Assembly (NCBI GenBank): GCA_964557205.1
Contig: CAZKZI010000043.1
Coordinates: forward strand, 1-20,810
Origin: JAQVQN01 sp964557205
GTDB taxonomy: Bacteria > Verrucomicrobiota > Kiritimatiellia > RFP12 > UBA1067
DNA: 20,810 nt
Direction: 5' to 3'
The notes beneath the pieces are model-generated. The model did not search any database. It was not told the DNA's origin and was given only the letters and a program-made list of their open reading frames with translations. The position numbers were made by a program, and so were the translations under genes. The stretch's first letter is position 1. Every line of letters starts with the position of its first letter. Of the stretch, positions 7,021 to 14,949 are shown piece by piece.

Positions 7021-8343
7021 CTAGCGTCTGATCAAGGTCAACACCTCGTCGCGCTTTGCTTCCATCAGTTCACGTGTGTCGGCCTCCAGGTTCAAGCGCA
7101 CGAGCGGCTCGGTGTTGGAACAGCGCACGTTGAACCACCAATCGGCATAATCGACGCTAATGCCGTCCAGCTCCGACTGCCGCCCGTGAACGTAAGCGGC
7201 TTTGATCTCGGCCAGTATTTCTTGGGGGGCGCGGCTGACATGTGTGTTGATCTCGCCGCTGGAGTGATACTTGCGCAACGGGGCGACAAGCTCGGAAAGC
7301 TTTTTGTCTGAACGGCTGACGATATTAGCCAGCGCCAGCACCGCCATTGCCGAACTCTCGGCGGTGAAATTGTCTTTGAAATAGTAGTGCCCGCTCAGCT
7401 CACCCGCAAACAGCGCGTCGTGCTCACGCATCTGCTGCTTGATGAAGGCGTGCCCCACGCGGCTCATCATCGCCCTGCCGCCGGCCGCCTCGATAACTTC
7501 TTTGACCACGCGGCTGCTACGCAGATCATAGAACACCACGCCCTTGCGGGTGGACAGAATATCCTGCGCCACCAGCGCCGTGACCAGATCCATTGGTATC
7601 ACATCACCCTGCTCATCGATAAAGCCGACCCGGTCAGCGTCGCCGTCAAACGCCACACCAAAATCGTAGCGGCCGCCGCGCACCTTCGCCTGCAGTCCCA
7701 CCAGCGTCTCGTGATTCAGCGGGTTAGCCTCGTGATTGGGAAAACGTCCGTCCGGCTCTTCAAAAAGCCCGTCCCATGTCAGTAAGCCTCGCAGGGTCTT
7801 AGCCTCCCAGATACCCATGCCGTTGGCGAAATCCACGGTGAGCTTAACCGGCCGCTTCAAATGCGCGAAAGACGCCACATGCCGGGTATACTCGGGCAGG
7901 ATATCATAAGACACGATTTTGCCCGGTTTGTCCGCAGGAAAAGCGAAGTCACCGGCCTGCACGATCTGCTCGACCTCCATTATGCCGGTAGCTCCGCTGA
8001 CCGGAACGGCTTGTGCACGGCACAGCTTGAACCCGTTCCACTCGGCAGGATTATGCGAGGCAGTTATCATAACGCTCGCGTCGACTCCCAGTTTGCCGTT
8101 GGCGAAGTACGACATCGGAGTGGAACCATAGCCGATGTCGATCACATCCGCGCCCTGCTCGATAATGCCTCGCGAAAGCGCAGTGAAGAGCGGTTCAGAG
8201 TGCGGCCTGATATCCCGTGCCACCACTACATTGCGCGCACCGGTGAAAGTCACAAACGCACGTCCTATCTTGTAGGCCGTCGCATCATCAAGATCCTTGC
8301 CGTAAATGCCGCGAATATCGTATGCTTTGAAAATGCCAGCCAT
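7021..8343 (-). CDS. manB: Phosphomannomutase/phosphoglucomutase
   Basis: This enzyme interconverts hexose 6-phosphate and 1-phosphate, supplying mannose-1-P or glucose-1-P for nucleotide sugars, envelope polysaccharide and lipopolysaccharide. The 440-residue protein shows the four alpha-D-phosphohexomutase landmarks in order: the phosphoserine loop TASHNP (Ser96), the Mg loop DGDADR (233-238), the sugar-binding GELSGH (314-319) and the phosphate-binding RCSNTEP (407-413). The N-terminal IFKAYDIRGIYG is typical of the PMM/PGM subgroup rather than GlmM, whose phosphate loop and length differ. The start at 8343 has GGAGGG upstream. It follows ftsW by 75 bp on the same strand, in the place where murG would be expected, and may be the tail of the dcw transcript. 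Confidence 0.93.
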   Translation of the reverse strand: MAGIFKAYDIRGIYGKDLDDATAYKIGRAFVTFTGARNVVVARDIRPHSEPLFTALSRGIIEQGADVIDIGYGSTPMSYFANGKLGVDASVMITASHNPAEWNGFKLCRAQAVPVSGATGIMEVEQIVQAGDFAFPADKPGKIVSYDILPEYTRHVASFAHLKRPVKLTVDFANGMGIWEAKTLRGLLTWDGLFEEPDGRFPNHEANPLNHETLVGLQAKVRGGRYDFGVAFDGDADRVGFIDEQGDVIPMDLVTALVAQDILSTRKGVVFYDLRSSRVVKEVIEAAGGRAMMSRVGHAFIKQQMREHDALFAGELSGHYYFKDNFTAESSAMAVLALANIVSRSDKKLSELVAPLRKYHSSGEINTHVSRAPQEILAEIKAAYVHGRQSELDGISVDYADWWFNVRCSNTEPLVRLNLEADTRELMEAKRDEVLTLIRR

Positions 8344-8418
8344 TATCCCAGTCCCTCCGATTAGTCCGGCTATGGGCGAACCAACAACGCTTATTTGTGC
8401 GCCATCGGCAAGCCCCTC

Positions 8419-9576
8419 TCACAACTGCACTGCGGCATTCTTGACCACCTGAGTGTGCATGCGCTCGTCGAACACGTCGATGTGCCTGCCGACATTGAAT
8501 AGCGTTCCGACGGCGAACAGCGCGGCTATCAGGTTGGTGCCGCCGTAACTGATGAAGGGCAACGCCAGTCCTTTGGTAGGCAGGCAATCAGTGACCACGC
8601 CGATATTGAACACTGCCTGGAACACCAGCAGCAGTGTCATGCCGAAAGCCAACAGGCGCCCTAGCCGGTCTGGAGCACGCATGCTGATCAGCATGCCGCA
8701 CACGAGTATAGCCGCGAAAGCCAGCAATATGATAATCGAGAAGCGGAAACCGAACTCTTCGCCGCCGATAGCGAAAATGAAATCCGTATGCGCCTCAGGA
8801 AGATAGCTGTATTTCTGAATGCTCTGATTGAAACCCACCCCCCACGGACCGCCGTTCTTGAAGGCCACCAGCGCCTGCTCAACATGATATGCGGCAGGAG
8901 AGGTCGTTGTGCCGCCGCTACGCTTGACCCACCAGGCTATCAGTCGCTCCATGCGGTTGGGGTTAGACGCGATCATGGCCGCCACCGGCACAAATGCACC
9001 TGCGGCGGAAGCCAGCAGATACCAAATACGCGTTCCAGCCACAAACATCAGCGCGCCGCCAACGACCATCACCACGAGCGTGGCGCCAAAATCCGATTCA
9101 ATGATAATCAGCCCGGCAACCGCGGCCAGTCCCACACCTGGTAACACCGCACCCTTCCAGAACTGTCGCACTCGCCAGCCAATACGGTCTAACCAGATGC
9201 CCATGGCGATAACCGTAAGGATTTTGGCGAATTCGCTAGGTTGGACGCGGAAAGGACCGAGCTGCAACCAGCGGTAACTGCCGTTGACCTTGACCCCTAT
9301 GCCGGGCACGAAAACCAGCATGAGGGAAATTAAAACCACCACATAAAAACCGCAGATGAAAGCTGGTGTCTCGCGCCACCAGTGGTAATCGAAACGGCTG
9401 ACTGCAAATACCACGCCAACCGCAATGCCCAGCCACATCAACTGACGCTTGACAAAAAAATGCGGGTCGCCATACAGACCCTGCGCACGCACGGCACTGG
9501 CCGAAGCCAAGACAATGACCCCGACTCCCAGCAGAAACACCACTGTGGTCGCCAGTGCCGTCAACGTTTTGCGCAT
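8419..9576 (-). CDS. ftsW: Septal peptidoglycan polymerase FtsW (SEDS family)
   Basis: FtsW is an integral-membrane glycosyltransferase that polymerises lipid II at the septum with FtsI. The 385-residue protein is a polytopic SEDS member with about ten membrane helices. Key motifs are GSYRWLQLGPFRVQPSEFAK, the extracellular loop YLPEAHTDFIFAIGGEEFGF containing the presumed catalytic Asp, and the family signature NIGVVTDCLPTKGLALPFISYGG. The dcw location and presence of ftsI in the same run favour FtsW over RodA, although sequence alone does not separate them firmly. The start at 9576 has AGGAAAG upstream and lies 19 bp after the stop of the LysM gene. The C-terminal tail after the last helix is short. 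Confidence 0.92.
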   Translation of the reverse strand: MRKTLTALATTVVFLLGVGVIVLASASAVRAQGLYGDPHFFVKRQLMWLGIAVGVVFAVSRFDYHWWRETPAFICGFYVVVLISLMLVFVPGIGVKVNGSYRWLQLGPFRVQPSEFAKILTVIAMGIWLDRIGWRVRQFWKGAVLPGVGLAAVAGLIIIESDFGATLVVMVVGGALMFVAGTRIWYLLASAAGAFVPVAAMIASNPNRMERLIAWWVKRSGGTTTSPAAYHVEQALVAFKNGGPWGVGFNQSIQKYSYLPEAHTDFIFAIGGEEFGFRFSIIILLAFAAILVCGMLISMRAPDRLGRLLAFGMTLLLVFQAVFNIGVVTDCLPTKGLALPFISYGGTNLIAALFAVGTLFNVGRHIDVFDERMHTQVVKNAAVQL

Positions 9577-9595
9577 AACTTTCCTGCTGTGCCTG

Positions 9596-10546
9596 CTACT
9601 GCGCGCCGCCGGGAATCTTCAGAACCGTACCAGCTTTAAGACTGGTCGAACTCAAGTTGTTTAACGTCTTGAGGTCACTCGGGCTTACACCCCAACGGAT
9701 GGCCACGGCGTATAGGTCCTCGCCTTCTTTGACCGTATATGTCTGCACGTTCAGGTCTTCCGCAGGCGGCGCGGGCGGCGGCGTAGTCTCAAGCTTGACA
9801 GGCTCAGACTCGACCGCGGTTTCCGGCGGCGCGGGCGGCGGCGCAGATGCAGCCGATTTCACGTTCTTGGCTTCCGCCGTAACTTTGGGTGCATTGGTCT
9901 TGGGCACACTCGCTTTCTTTGCAACAGGAGCCGCAGCGGCGGCCGACTTACTCCCGCCCGGTATCTTCAGCTTCTGTCCCACCAGAATCTTGTCGCCCTT
10001 GAGTCCGTTGGCCGCACGCAGCGCCGCAGTCTTGATGCCGTTACGATATGCGATGACGGAAAGCGAGTCACCCGCCTTCACTGTATATGTCGATGCGCCG
10101 GACGCGGCCGCCGCAGGCGCGGTCTTGGGCGCGGTCACTTTCGGCGTAGTCACCGGCACAGAACGCGCCTTGGCTACATCGATAATACCCGGCAATTGAA
10201 TTACCTGGCCGACCCTCATACGCGTGGGCGTAATGCCGGGGTTGACAGCCAGCACATCCTGCCAGCGCAAATTGTATTTGAAGGCGATAGCCGAAATGGT
10301 GTCACCCTTCTGAATCGTGTAAGGTGTTGTGCTCTGCACAGTAGGTAGAGGCGCCTGCACAGGAACAACCTCGACCGGCGTAACCGGCTCGAACTGATCG
10401 ACGGGCATCACCTCGATCGGAGCCTGCTCCGGAATAGTGGTAACGTCACCTTCCGTTTTCTTGTCGAATATTCCGCAACCTTGAAGCAGAAAGCACCCCA
10501 ATGCCAGATTGGCGGCCGCTATAGCACGTATGCTTTTACGATTCAT
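9596..10546 (-). CDS. Lipoprotein with three LysM domains
   Basis: The 316-residue exported protein begins MNRKSIRAIAAANLALG and has a lipoprotein signal ending in LLQGC, so Cys is the predicted lipidated residue. Three LysM peptidoglycan-binding domains follow, each starting with a YTxxxGDxL-like pattern: about residues 78-124 (YTIQKGDTISAIA), about 153-197 (YTVKAGDSLSVIA) and at the C-terminus (YTVKEGEDLYAVA). They are separated by long Pro/Ala/Lys-rich, presumably unstructured linkers. There is no peptidase domain, so the likely job is to tether membrane to peptidoglycan or to recruit partners at the wall. Two ATGs are adjacent (10549 and 10546); AAGGAG lies five bases before the second, which I prefer. 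Its place between murD and ftsW suggests a division or cell-wall role, which is inference. Confidence 0.9.
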   Translation of the reverse strand: MNRKSIRAIAAANLALGCFLLQGCGIFDKKTEGDVTTIPEQAPIEVMPVDQFEPVTPVEVVPVQAPLPTVQSTTPYTIQKGDTISAIAFKYNLRWQDVLAVNPGITPTRMRVGQVIQLPGIIDVAKARSVPVTTPKVTAPKTAPAAAASGASTYTVKAGDSLSVIAYRNGIKTAALRAANGLKGDKILVGQKLKIPGGSKSAAAAAPVAKKASVPKTNAPKVTAEAKNVKSAASAPPPAPPETAVESEPVKLETTPPPAPPAEDLNVQTYTVKEGEDLYAVAIRWGVSPSDLKTLNNLSSTSLKAGTVLKIPGGAQ

Positions 10547-10583
10547 CATTTCTCCTTGTCCTTCTGATACCGGAAAAAAGCGT

Positions 10584-11930
10584 TCAGAGATCCGCAACCG
10601 CGCGGATCAATTCTGTGAAACGTTCTCCTCTTTCCCGATAACCTTTAAATTGATCGAAACTTGCAGTACCCGGCGAAAGCAACACGGTCTCCCCCGCGCC
10701 TGACTCACGCGCAGCCAAAAAGACCGCCCTGTCAATGGTTCCGCAAACTACGCACGGCACACATGATTCCCAAGCGCGAAACATCTCTTCTGCAGATTTG
10801 CCTATAAGATATACTTTTTTTGTGGTTTGTGTCAGCAACTCTTTTATTATATCTAATTCTTTTTCTTTAAGAAGCCCGCCAGCGATCAGCCGGACGGGTT
10901 TTCGCGTAACGCGCAAAGCCGCCGCCAACGCCGTCAGACTGGTGGCCTTGGAGTCGTCGACATAACACACGCCCCGCCGGTCTCTCGCTATCATCTGCAA
11001 CCTGTGGGCTAACGGCACGAACGACACCAGACCGTTACCGATCAGTTCTGCCGTAACCCCGGCACGGTCGAGTGCCGCCACACCTGCGGCCGCGGCCAAA
11101 CCAAAAACTTCATTGTCGAACCAAGAACCCTTAAGACTTACAAGCACACTCCTGCCGCAGTCAGCCCGCTCTATCTTACCGTCGGCATAAACCCAATCGC
11201 AGGAAATCGCGTCACCGAAACGCCGTACCTCAACCCCCTTAGGCACCATTGCGCCCACATCCAGTCCCTGCGGCAACAAGGCTAGGGACCCCGGAAGCAT
11301 ACCGGCAAACATTTTGAGTTTCAGGTTCCGGTACTCTTCCATATCCGCGTGCCGGTCGAGATGATCAGGCTGTATATTCAGCAACACGGCAATATCAGGC
11401 GAGAAGTTTTCCGTGTGCTCCATCTGAAACGAACTGACTTCCGTGACGGCCCACTCCAGCCCAGACTGATCAAGCGCAAGACGGCACAACGGAACGCCGT
11501 AGTTTCCTGCTGGCGAGGCGGGCATTCCCGCAACGTTCAAGATATCCGCGCACAGTTTCACCAGCGAGCTTTTACCCTTGCTTCCGGTTACCGCCAATAT
11601 TTTACCGCGCCAGCAAGCGGCGCCCAACGCGAGTTCGGAAATGACCGGCACGCCACGTTCCATACACGCCACGATCCACGGATGCCGCGCCGGAAAAGCC
11701 GGGCTCGCCACGCAGATGTCGATTTTTTCGCACGGCGGTTCAGCCTTGCCGCAAAGCACACGGCCGCCAGCCTGCCGCACGTTTTCAGCACATAAGCCTT
11801 CATCGGTGGCGTCTCGTTCATCCATCAGCAGCACGCTGCCGCCGCGCGACAGCAACAGCAATGCCGCAGCCTCGCCGCTGATTCCCGCCCCCAACACTAG
11901 TGCGCTGCATCTGTCATACCTGCCATCCAT
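10584..11930 (-). CDS. murD: UDP-N-acetylmuramoylalanine--D-glutamate ligase
   Basis: This cytoplasmic ligase adds D-Glu to UDP-MurNAc-L-Ala using ATP. The 448-residue protein starts MDGRYDRCSALVLGAGISGEA, a Rossmann-like N-terminal domain. The ATP-binding loop is VTGSKGKSSLVK (GKSS where GKST is common), the central-domain motif is NIQPDHLDRH, and the C-terminal part has VDDSKATS and the conserved SPGTASFDQFKGYRERG. I place the start at 11930, where GGAG lies ten bases upstream. A longer frame upstream would bury 32 extra residues inside murF and has no homologous look. With this start murD overlaps the end of murF by 17 bp, so coupling is likely. The mraY gene that usually lies between murF and murD is absent. 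Confidence 0.93.
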   Translation of the reverse strand: MDGRYDRCSALVLGAGISGEAAALLLLSRGGSVLLMDERDATDEGLCAENVRQAGGRVLCGKAEPPCEKIDICVASPAFPARHPWIVACMERGVPVISELALGAACWRGKILAVTGSKGKSSLVKLCADILNVAGMPASPAGNYGVPLCRLALDQSGLEWAVTEVSSFQMEHTENFSPDIAVLLNIQPDHLDRHADMEEYRNLKLKMFAGMLPGSLALLPQGLDVGAMVPKGVEVRRFGDAISCDWVYADGKIERADCGRSVLVSLKGSWFDNEVFGLAAAAGVAALDRAGVTAELIGNGLVSFVPLAHRLQMIARDRRGVCYVDDSKATSLTALAAALRVTRKPVRLIAGGLLKEKELDIIKELLTQTTKKVYLIGKSAEEMFRAWESCVPCVVCGTIDRAVFLAARESGAGETVLLSPGTASFDQFKGYRERGERFTELIRAVADL

Positions 11931-13302
11931 CGAGTATACGCTCCAATCCCACGCCGCGCGAAGCCTTAAGCAACACCATGTCACCCGGCTTGAAAAAGTC
12001 CCGTGCCGCCATAGCCTGCGACGCATCCCGATAACAAATCACTTTCGCGCTTTCCAGTCCGCCCTTCACCGCCTCGTCCGCGATATGCCGCCCGGCAGCC
12101 GGTCCAACAGCGATCAATACAGCAGGCGCGAATCCCGCCGCGAAACTCCCCACCTCCCGATGCATAGTTTCCGATTTGTCACCTAACTCCAGCATGTCGC
12201 CCAACACTAGGATCTTACGGTCCCCGCCCGGTAGCCGCATGAAAGTTCGGATCGCCGCCTTCATGCTTTGCGGATTGGCATTATAGGCGTCATTGACTAC
12301 AGTTACCCCGCCATGTCTGATAACGCTCCAGCGCATCGCGGGCAAAACCAGCTTAGCCAAAGCCCGAGCAGCGGCTGCGGCGGGCACCCCGGCTGTCCGT
12401 GCCGCTGCGAAGGCCAGCAGGAGATTCTCAGCATTATGCTCTCCCGGCAAACCGCTGCGCAACACCGTCTTTTCGCCTGTGGCCTTTGCGAACACGCACA
12501 AGACACCCGCAACCGGATCTGCCAGCTCGCCAAAAAAATCGGCCTCTCGCTGTAATAGCGAGACGGTAACCAACCTAGCGGGATTTAACCTGACAACCGT
12601 TTCAAAGTACGCGCACTCGAGGCTGAGCACGGCAAAGCCTTGCGACGGCAACGCCGCGAACAAAACACCCTTCTCGCGTGCGATGGCCTCGACAGTACCG
12701 AAATGTTCGATATGCGCGCAACCGACGTTGGTTATAATAGCGGCATCCGGACGCAGTGTTTCAGACAGCGACACGATTTCACCGGGATGGTTGGTGCCGA
12801 TTTCAAAAACACCGAACGCATCATTCTCTAGCATGGACAAGACGCTCAAGGGCAGCCCTAGATTATTGTTCAGATTGCCGCGGGTGGCGCAGACCGCCCC
12901 GCCGGCCCCCAGCAAAGTTGCGGTCATCTCTTTGACGGTCGTTTTGCCGCAACTGCCTGTGACGCCGATAATCATAGCCCTGGTGCGCCGCCGCGCTTCG
13001 ACCGCTGCATCTGTCAACGCCCGGCGGGTTTCATTGACCCTGATTAAGGGCCAACGCGCACCCTCGTCCGGCGCCTGCCAACACTCGTCCACCAGCGCCG
13101 CCGCCGCGCCTTTGCGCAAGGCTTGCCCCACAAACTCGTGCCCGTCAAACCGCTCGCCACGTAACGCCACATAGAGACAACCGGCGCTGATCCGCCGCGA
13201 ATCATGCACGACACCTTGAAAATGCGGCGGCATAGCCTGCGTCGCCCCGCCAACCCAACGCGCAAACTCCACCGCATCGAATACTGGCAAATCTCTTTCC
13301 AT
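11914..13302 (-). CDS. murF: UDP-N-acetylmuramoyl-tripeptide--D-alanyl-D-alanine ligase
   Basis: MurF adds D-Ala-D-Ala to the UDP-MurNAc tripeptide, the last cytoplasmic stem-peptide step. The 462-residue protein shows the N-terminal substrate domain (VHDSRRISAGCLYVALRGERFDGH), the ATP loop GVTGSCGKTTVKEM, the MurF-typical NNLGLPLSVL, EIGTNHPGEI, and the C-terminal VNDAYNANPQSMKAAI. Length is normal. The ATG at 13302 has only a weak GTGG ribosome-binding site, and the 20-bp spacer after murE is itself made of heptamer repeat units. Translation may depend on coupling to murE. Its end overlaps the start of murD by 17 bp. Confidence 0.95.
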   Translation of the reverse strand: MERDLPVFDAVEFARWVGGATQAMPPHFQGVVHDSRRISAGCLYVALRGERFDGHEFVGQALRKGAAAALVDECWQAPDEGARWPLIRVNETRRALTDAAVEARRRTRAMIIGVTGSCGKTTVKEMTATLLGAGGAVCATRGNLNNNLGLPLSVLSMLENDAFGVFEIGTNHPGEIVSLSETLRPDAAIITNVGCAHIEHFGTVEAIAREKGVLFAALPSQGFAVLSLECAYFETVVRLNPARLVTVSLLQREADFFGELADPVAGVLCVFAKATGEKTVLRSGLPGEHNAENLLLAFAAARTAGVPAAAAARALAKLVLPAMRWSVIRHGGVTVVNDAYNANPQSMKAAIRTFMRLPGGDRKILVLGDMLELGDKSETMHREVGSFAAGFAPAVLIAVGPAAGRHIADEAVKGGLESAKVICYRDASQAMAARDFFKPGDMVLLKASRGVGLERILDGWQV

Positions 13303-13327
13303 CTACCACAACCAATCAACTATCAAC
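13303..13327. repeat. Heptamer repeat filling the murE-murF junction
   Basis: On the minus strand the murE stop is followed by units GTTGATA, GTTGATT and GGTTGTG in phase, then GTAG and the murF ATG. The array covers the murE TGA codon itself, so the repeat supplies both the stop codon and the entire spacer of a cell-wall operon. It belongs to the same family as the other heptamer arrays of the window. Confidence 0.5.
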
Positions 13328-14810
13328 CAGCATCGCTAATCAATCCTGCCGCTTCTTCTATCACTACGCTTCGGTCGTCAAACGGCACGGTCCGGTCCGC
13401 CAGTTCTTGAAACGACTCGTGACCCTTACCGGCCACCAGCACCACATCGCCTTCTACTGCCGAAAGCAATGCCTGCCGGATCGCAGCGCGGCGGTCGACC
13501 TCAATGATGCAGTCGGCGCCATCCGGCACACCCTGCATAATCTCGCCGATGATCTCCAGCGGATCCTCGCGCCGAGGGTTGTCTGAAGTGACGATCAGCC
13601 GGTCGGCCAGCCGCGCGCAGGCCGCGCCCATCTTGGGCCTTTTGCCGCGGTCGCGGTTGCCCCCGCAACCGAACACCACGATCAGCCGCCCGGCAGTCAT
13701 TTCGCGCAGGGTGCCGAGAACATTTGTCAGTGCGTCATCAGTATGCGCATAATCCACAAAAACTGCCGCGGGCGTATTTGCCGGAACCCTTTCTAAACGC
13801 CCCCAACGCGGCTCAACCGTCTCTAAAACCTTCACTACCGCATCGAGCGGAACGCCGACCGCCAAAGCCATGGATGCGGCGCAAAGCATATTAGCGACAT
13901 TGTAGCGTCCAGCCAGACGCACACGCAACGTCAGACGTTGCCCGTCAGGCAGAACCATCACGAAACGTCCGCCCCGGGTGGTGAGCGCGATATCCTCCGC
14001 CCGAATCTCCGCGTCGGCCGCCAAACCGCAAGTCACCAGTTTCAGCGGCAGCCCAGCGATGATTTCTGCCATGCGCCTGCCATATCCCGATCCATCCTCG
14101 ATGCAACAGACCGCCGAGGCGCCGGGATTCTCCTGCGCGAGCCGGGTGAACATCAAGCTTTTGGTATGGAAATAAGCTTCCATCGTGCCGTGGTAATCCA
14201 AATGATCCTGCGAAAGATTGGTGAACACCGCCCCCGCGAACCTCACCGCCCCCACCCGCTTCTGATCCAGCGCGTGTGACGAGACCTCCATCACTGCCGA
14301 ATCGCAACCGCTGCCGCGCATCGCTGCCAACAGACTCTGCAGTTCACAGGCGTCCGGCGTGGTGCGGGCAGCCGGAATCTCCCGCCCGGCATACTCAACC
14401 TGCACCGTGCTCAGCAAACCCGGATTGGATCCACCGGCGCGCAACATCTCGCGTAACACCCAAGCAGTCGTGGTCTTTCCATTAGTCCCGGTTATCCCAT
14501 AAACCTTCATCTCACGCGAAGGCCATCCGTTGACTGCCGCTGCCAGAACGGACAAAGCGCACCGGGCGTCATGCACCAGCACCACCGGTTTGATCCCGTC
14601 TCGCAAAGGAGTCTCCGAAACCACCGCGACCGCACCTTTCGCGATAGCGGCCTCGGCATAGTTGGCGCCTTCATCCTTGGCGCCCTTGATCGCCACAAAA
14701 ATATCACCCGGCCTGACCCGGCGCGAATCGCACTGCACACCGCTGAACAATATGCCCGGCGGCTTGCCCTGCAAAAGTGGCGCTATTTCTGTTATCTCAG
14801 ATAGCCTCAT
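13323..14810 (-). CDS. murE: UDP-N-acetylmuramoyl-L-alanyl-D-glutamate--2,6-diaminopimelate ligase
   Basis: MurE adds the third stem-peptide residue to UDP-MurNAc-L-Ala-D-Glu. The 495-residue protein has the N-terminal SGVQCDSRRVRPGDIFVAIKG domain, the ATP loop ITGTNGKTTT (around residues 106-115), the SSHALDQ and NLSQDHLDYHGTMEAY motifs, and a C-terminal domain with DNPR at 410-413 and GKGHE further on. The DNPR motif marks enzymes that use meso-diaminopimelate rather than lysine, so a Gram-negative type of peptidoglycan is expected. I chose the ATG at 14810, giving MRLSEITEIAPLL, because AAGGGAA lies just upstream; a frame starting at 14834 adds eight unlikely residues. A 139-bp spacer, long for this cluster, separates it from ftsI. 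Confidence 0.96.
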   Translation of the reverse strand: MRLSEITEIAPLLQGKPPGILFSGVQCDSRRVRPGDIFVAIKGAKDEGANYAEAAIAKGAVAVVSETPLRDGIKPVVLVHDARCALSVLAAAVNGWPSREMKVYGITGTNGKTTTAWVLREMLRAGGSNPGLLSTVQVEYAGREIPAARTTPDACELQSLLAAMRGSGCDSAVMEVSSHALDQKRVGAVRFAGAVFTNLSQDHLDYHGTMEAYFHTKSLMFTRLAQENPGASAVCCIEDGSGYGRRMAEIIAGLPLKLVTCGLAADAEIRAEDIALTTRGGRFVMVLPDGQRLTLRVRLAGRYNVANMLCAASMALAVGVPLDAVVKVLETVEPRWGRLERVPANTPAAVFVDYAHTDDALTNVLGTLREMTAGRLIVVFGCGGNRDRGKRPKMGAACARLADRLIVTSDNPRREDPLEIIGEIMQGVPDGADCIIEVDRRAAIRQALLSAVEGDVVLVAGKGHESFQELADRTVPFDDRSVVIEEAAGLISDAG

Positions 14811-14843
14811 TCTTGTTCCCTTACATAAAAACACTTGTAACTG

Positions 14844-14930
14844 CTCAGGCAGTCAGAATAGCCTGCGAATTGGCCTCCAGCAACTTACTGACCTTGCCGG
14901 ACCTCTCATTCTGACTCCTGACTACCTGAG
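14844..14930. repeat. Inverted repeat and heptamer units in the ftsI-murE spacer
   Basis: TCAGGCAGTCAGAAT (14845-14859) can pair with ATTCTGACTCCTGA (14908-14921) with one bulged base across a 48-base loop. The right arm and its flank (14903-14930) are heptamer units of the type TCTGACT/CCTGACT. The spacer 14811-14949 holds no gene or clear terminator. The structure could slow polymerase or stabilise the transcript between ftsI and murE, but no function can be read. Confidence 0.4.
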
Positions 14931-14949
14931 TATTAACAACCCCTTAGCT

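Noticed and set aside
11931..12026. Upstream extension of murD by 32 codons inside murF
   Set aside because: The residues are Arg/Trp-rich and unlike any MurD N-terminus. The ATG at 11930 has a GGAG and gives the normal start.
12293..13174. Plus-strand open frame of 293 codons opposite murF
   Set aside because: It is a shadow of the high-GC murF codons on the other strand, with no ribosome-binding site or recognisable domain. The same applies to the plus-strand frames opposite ackA, galK, ftsI and leuA.
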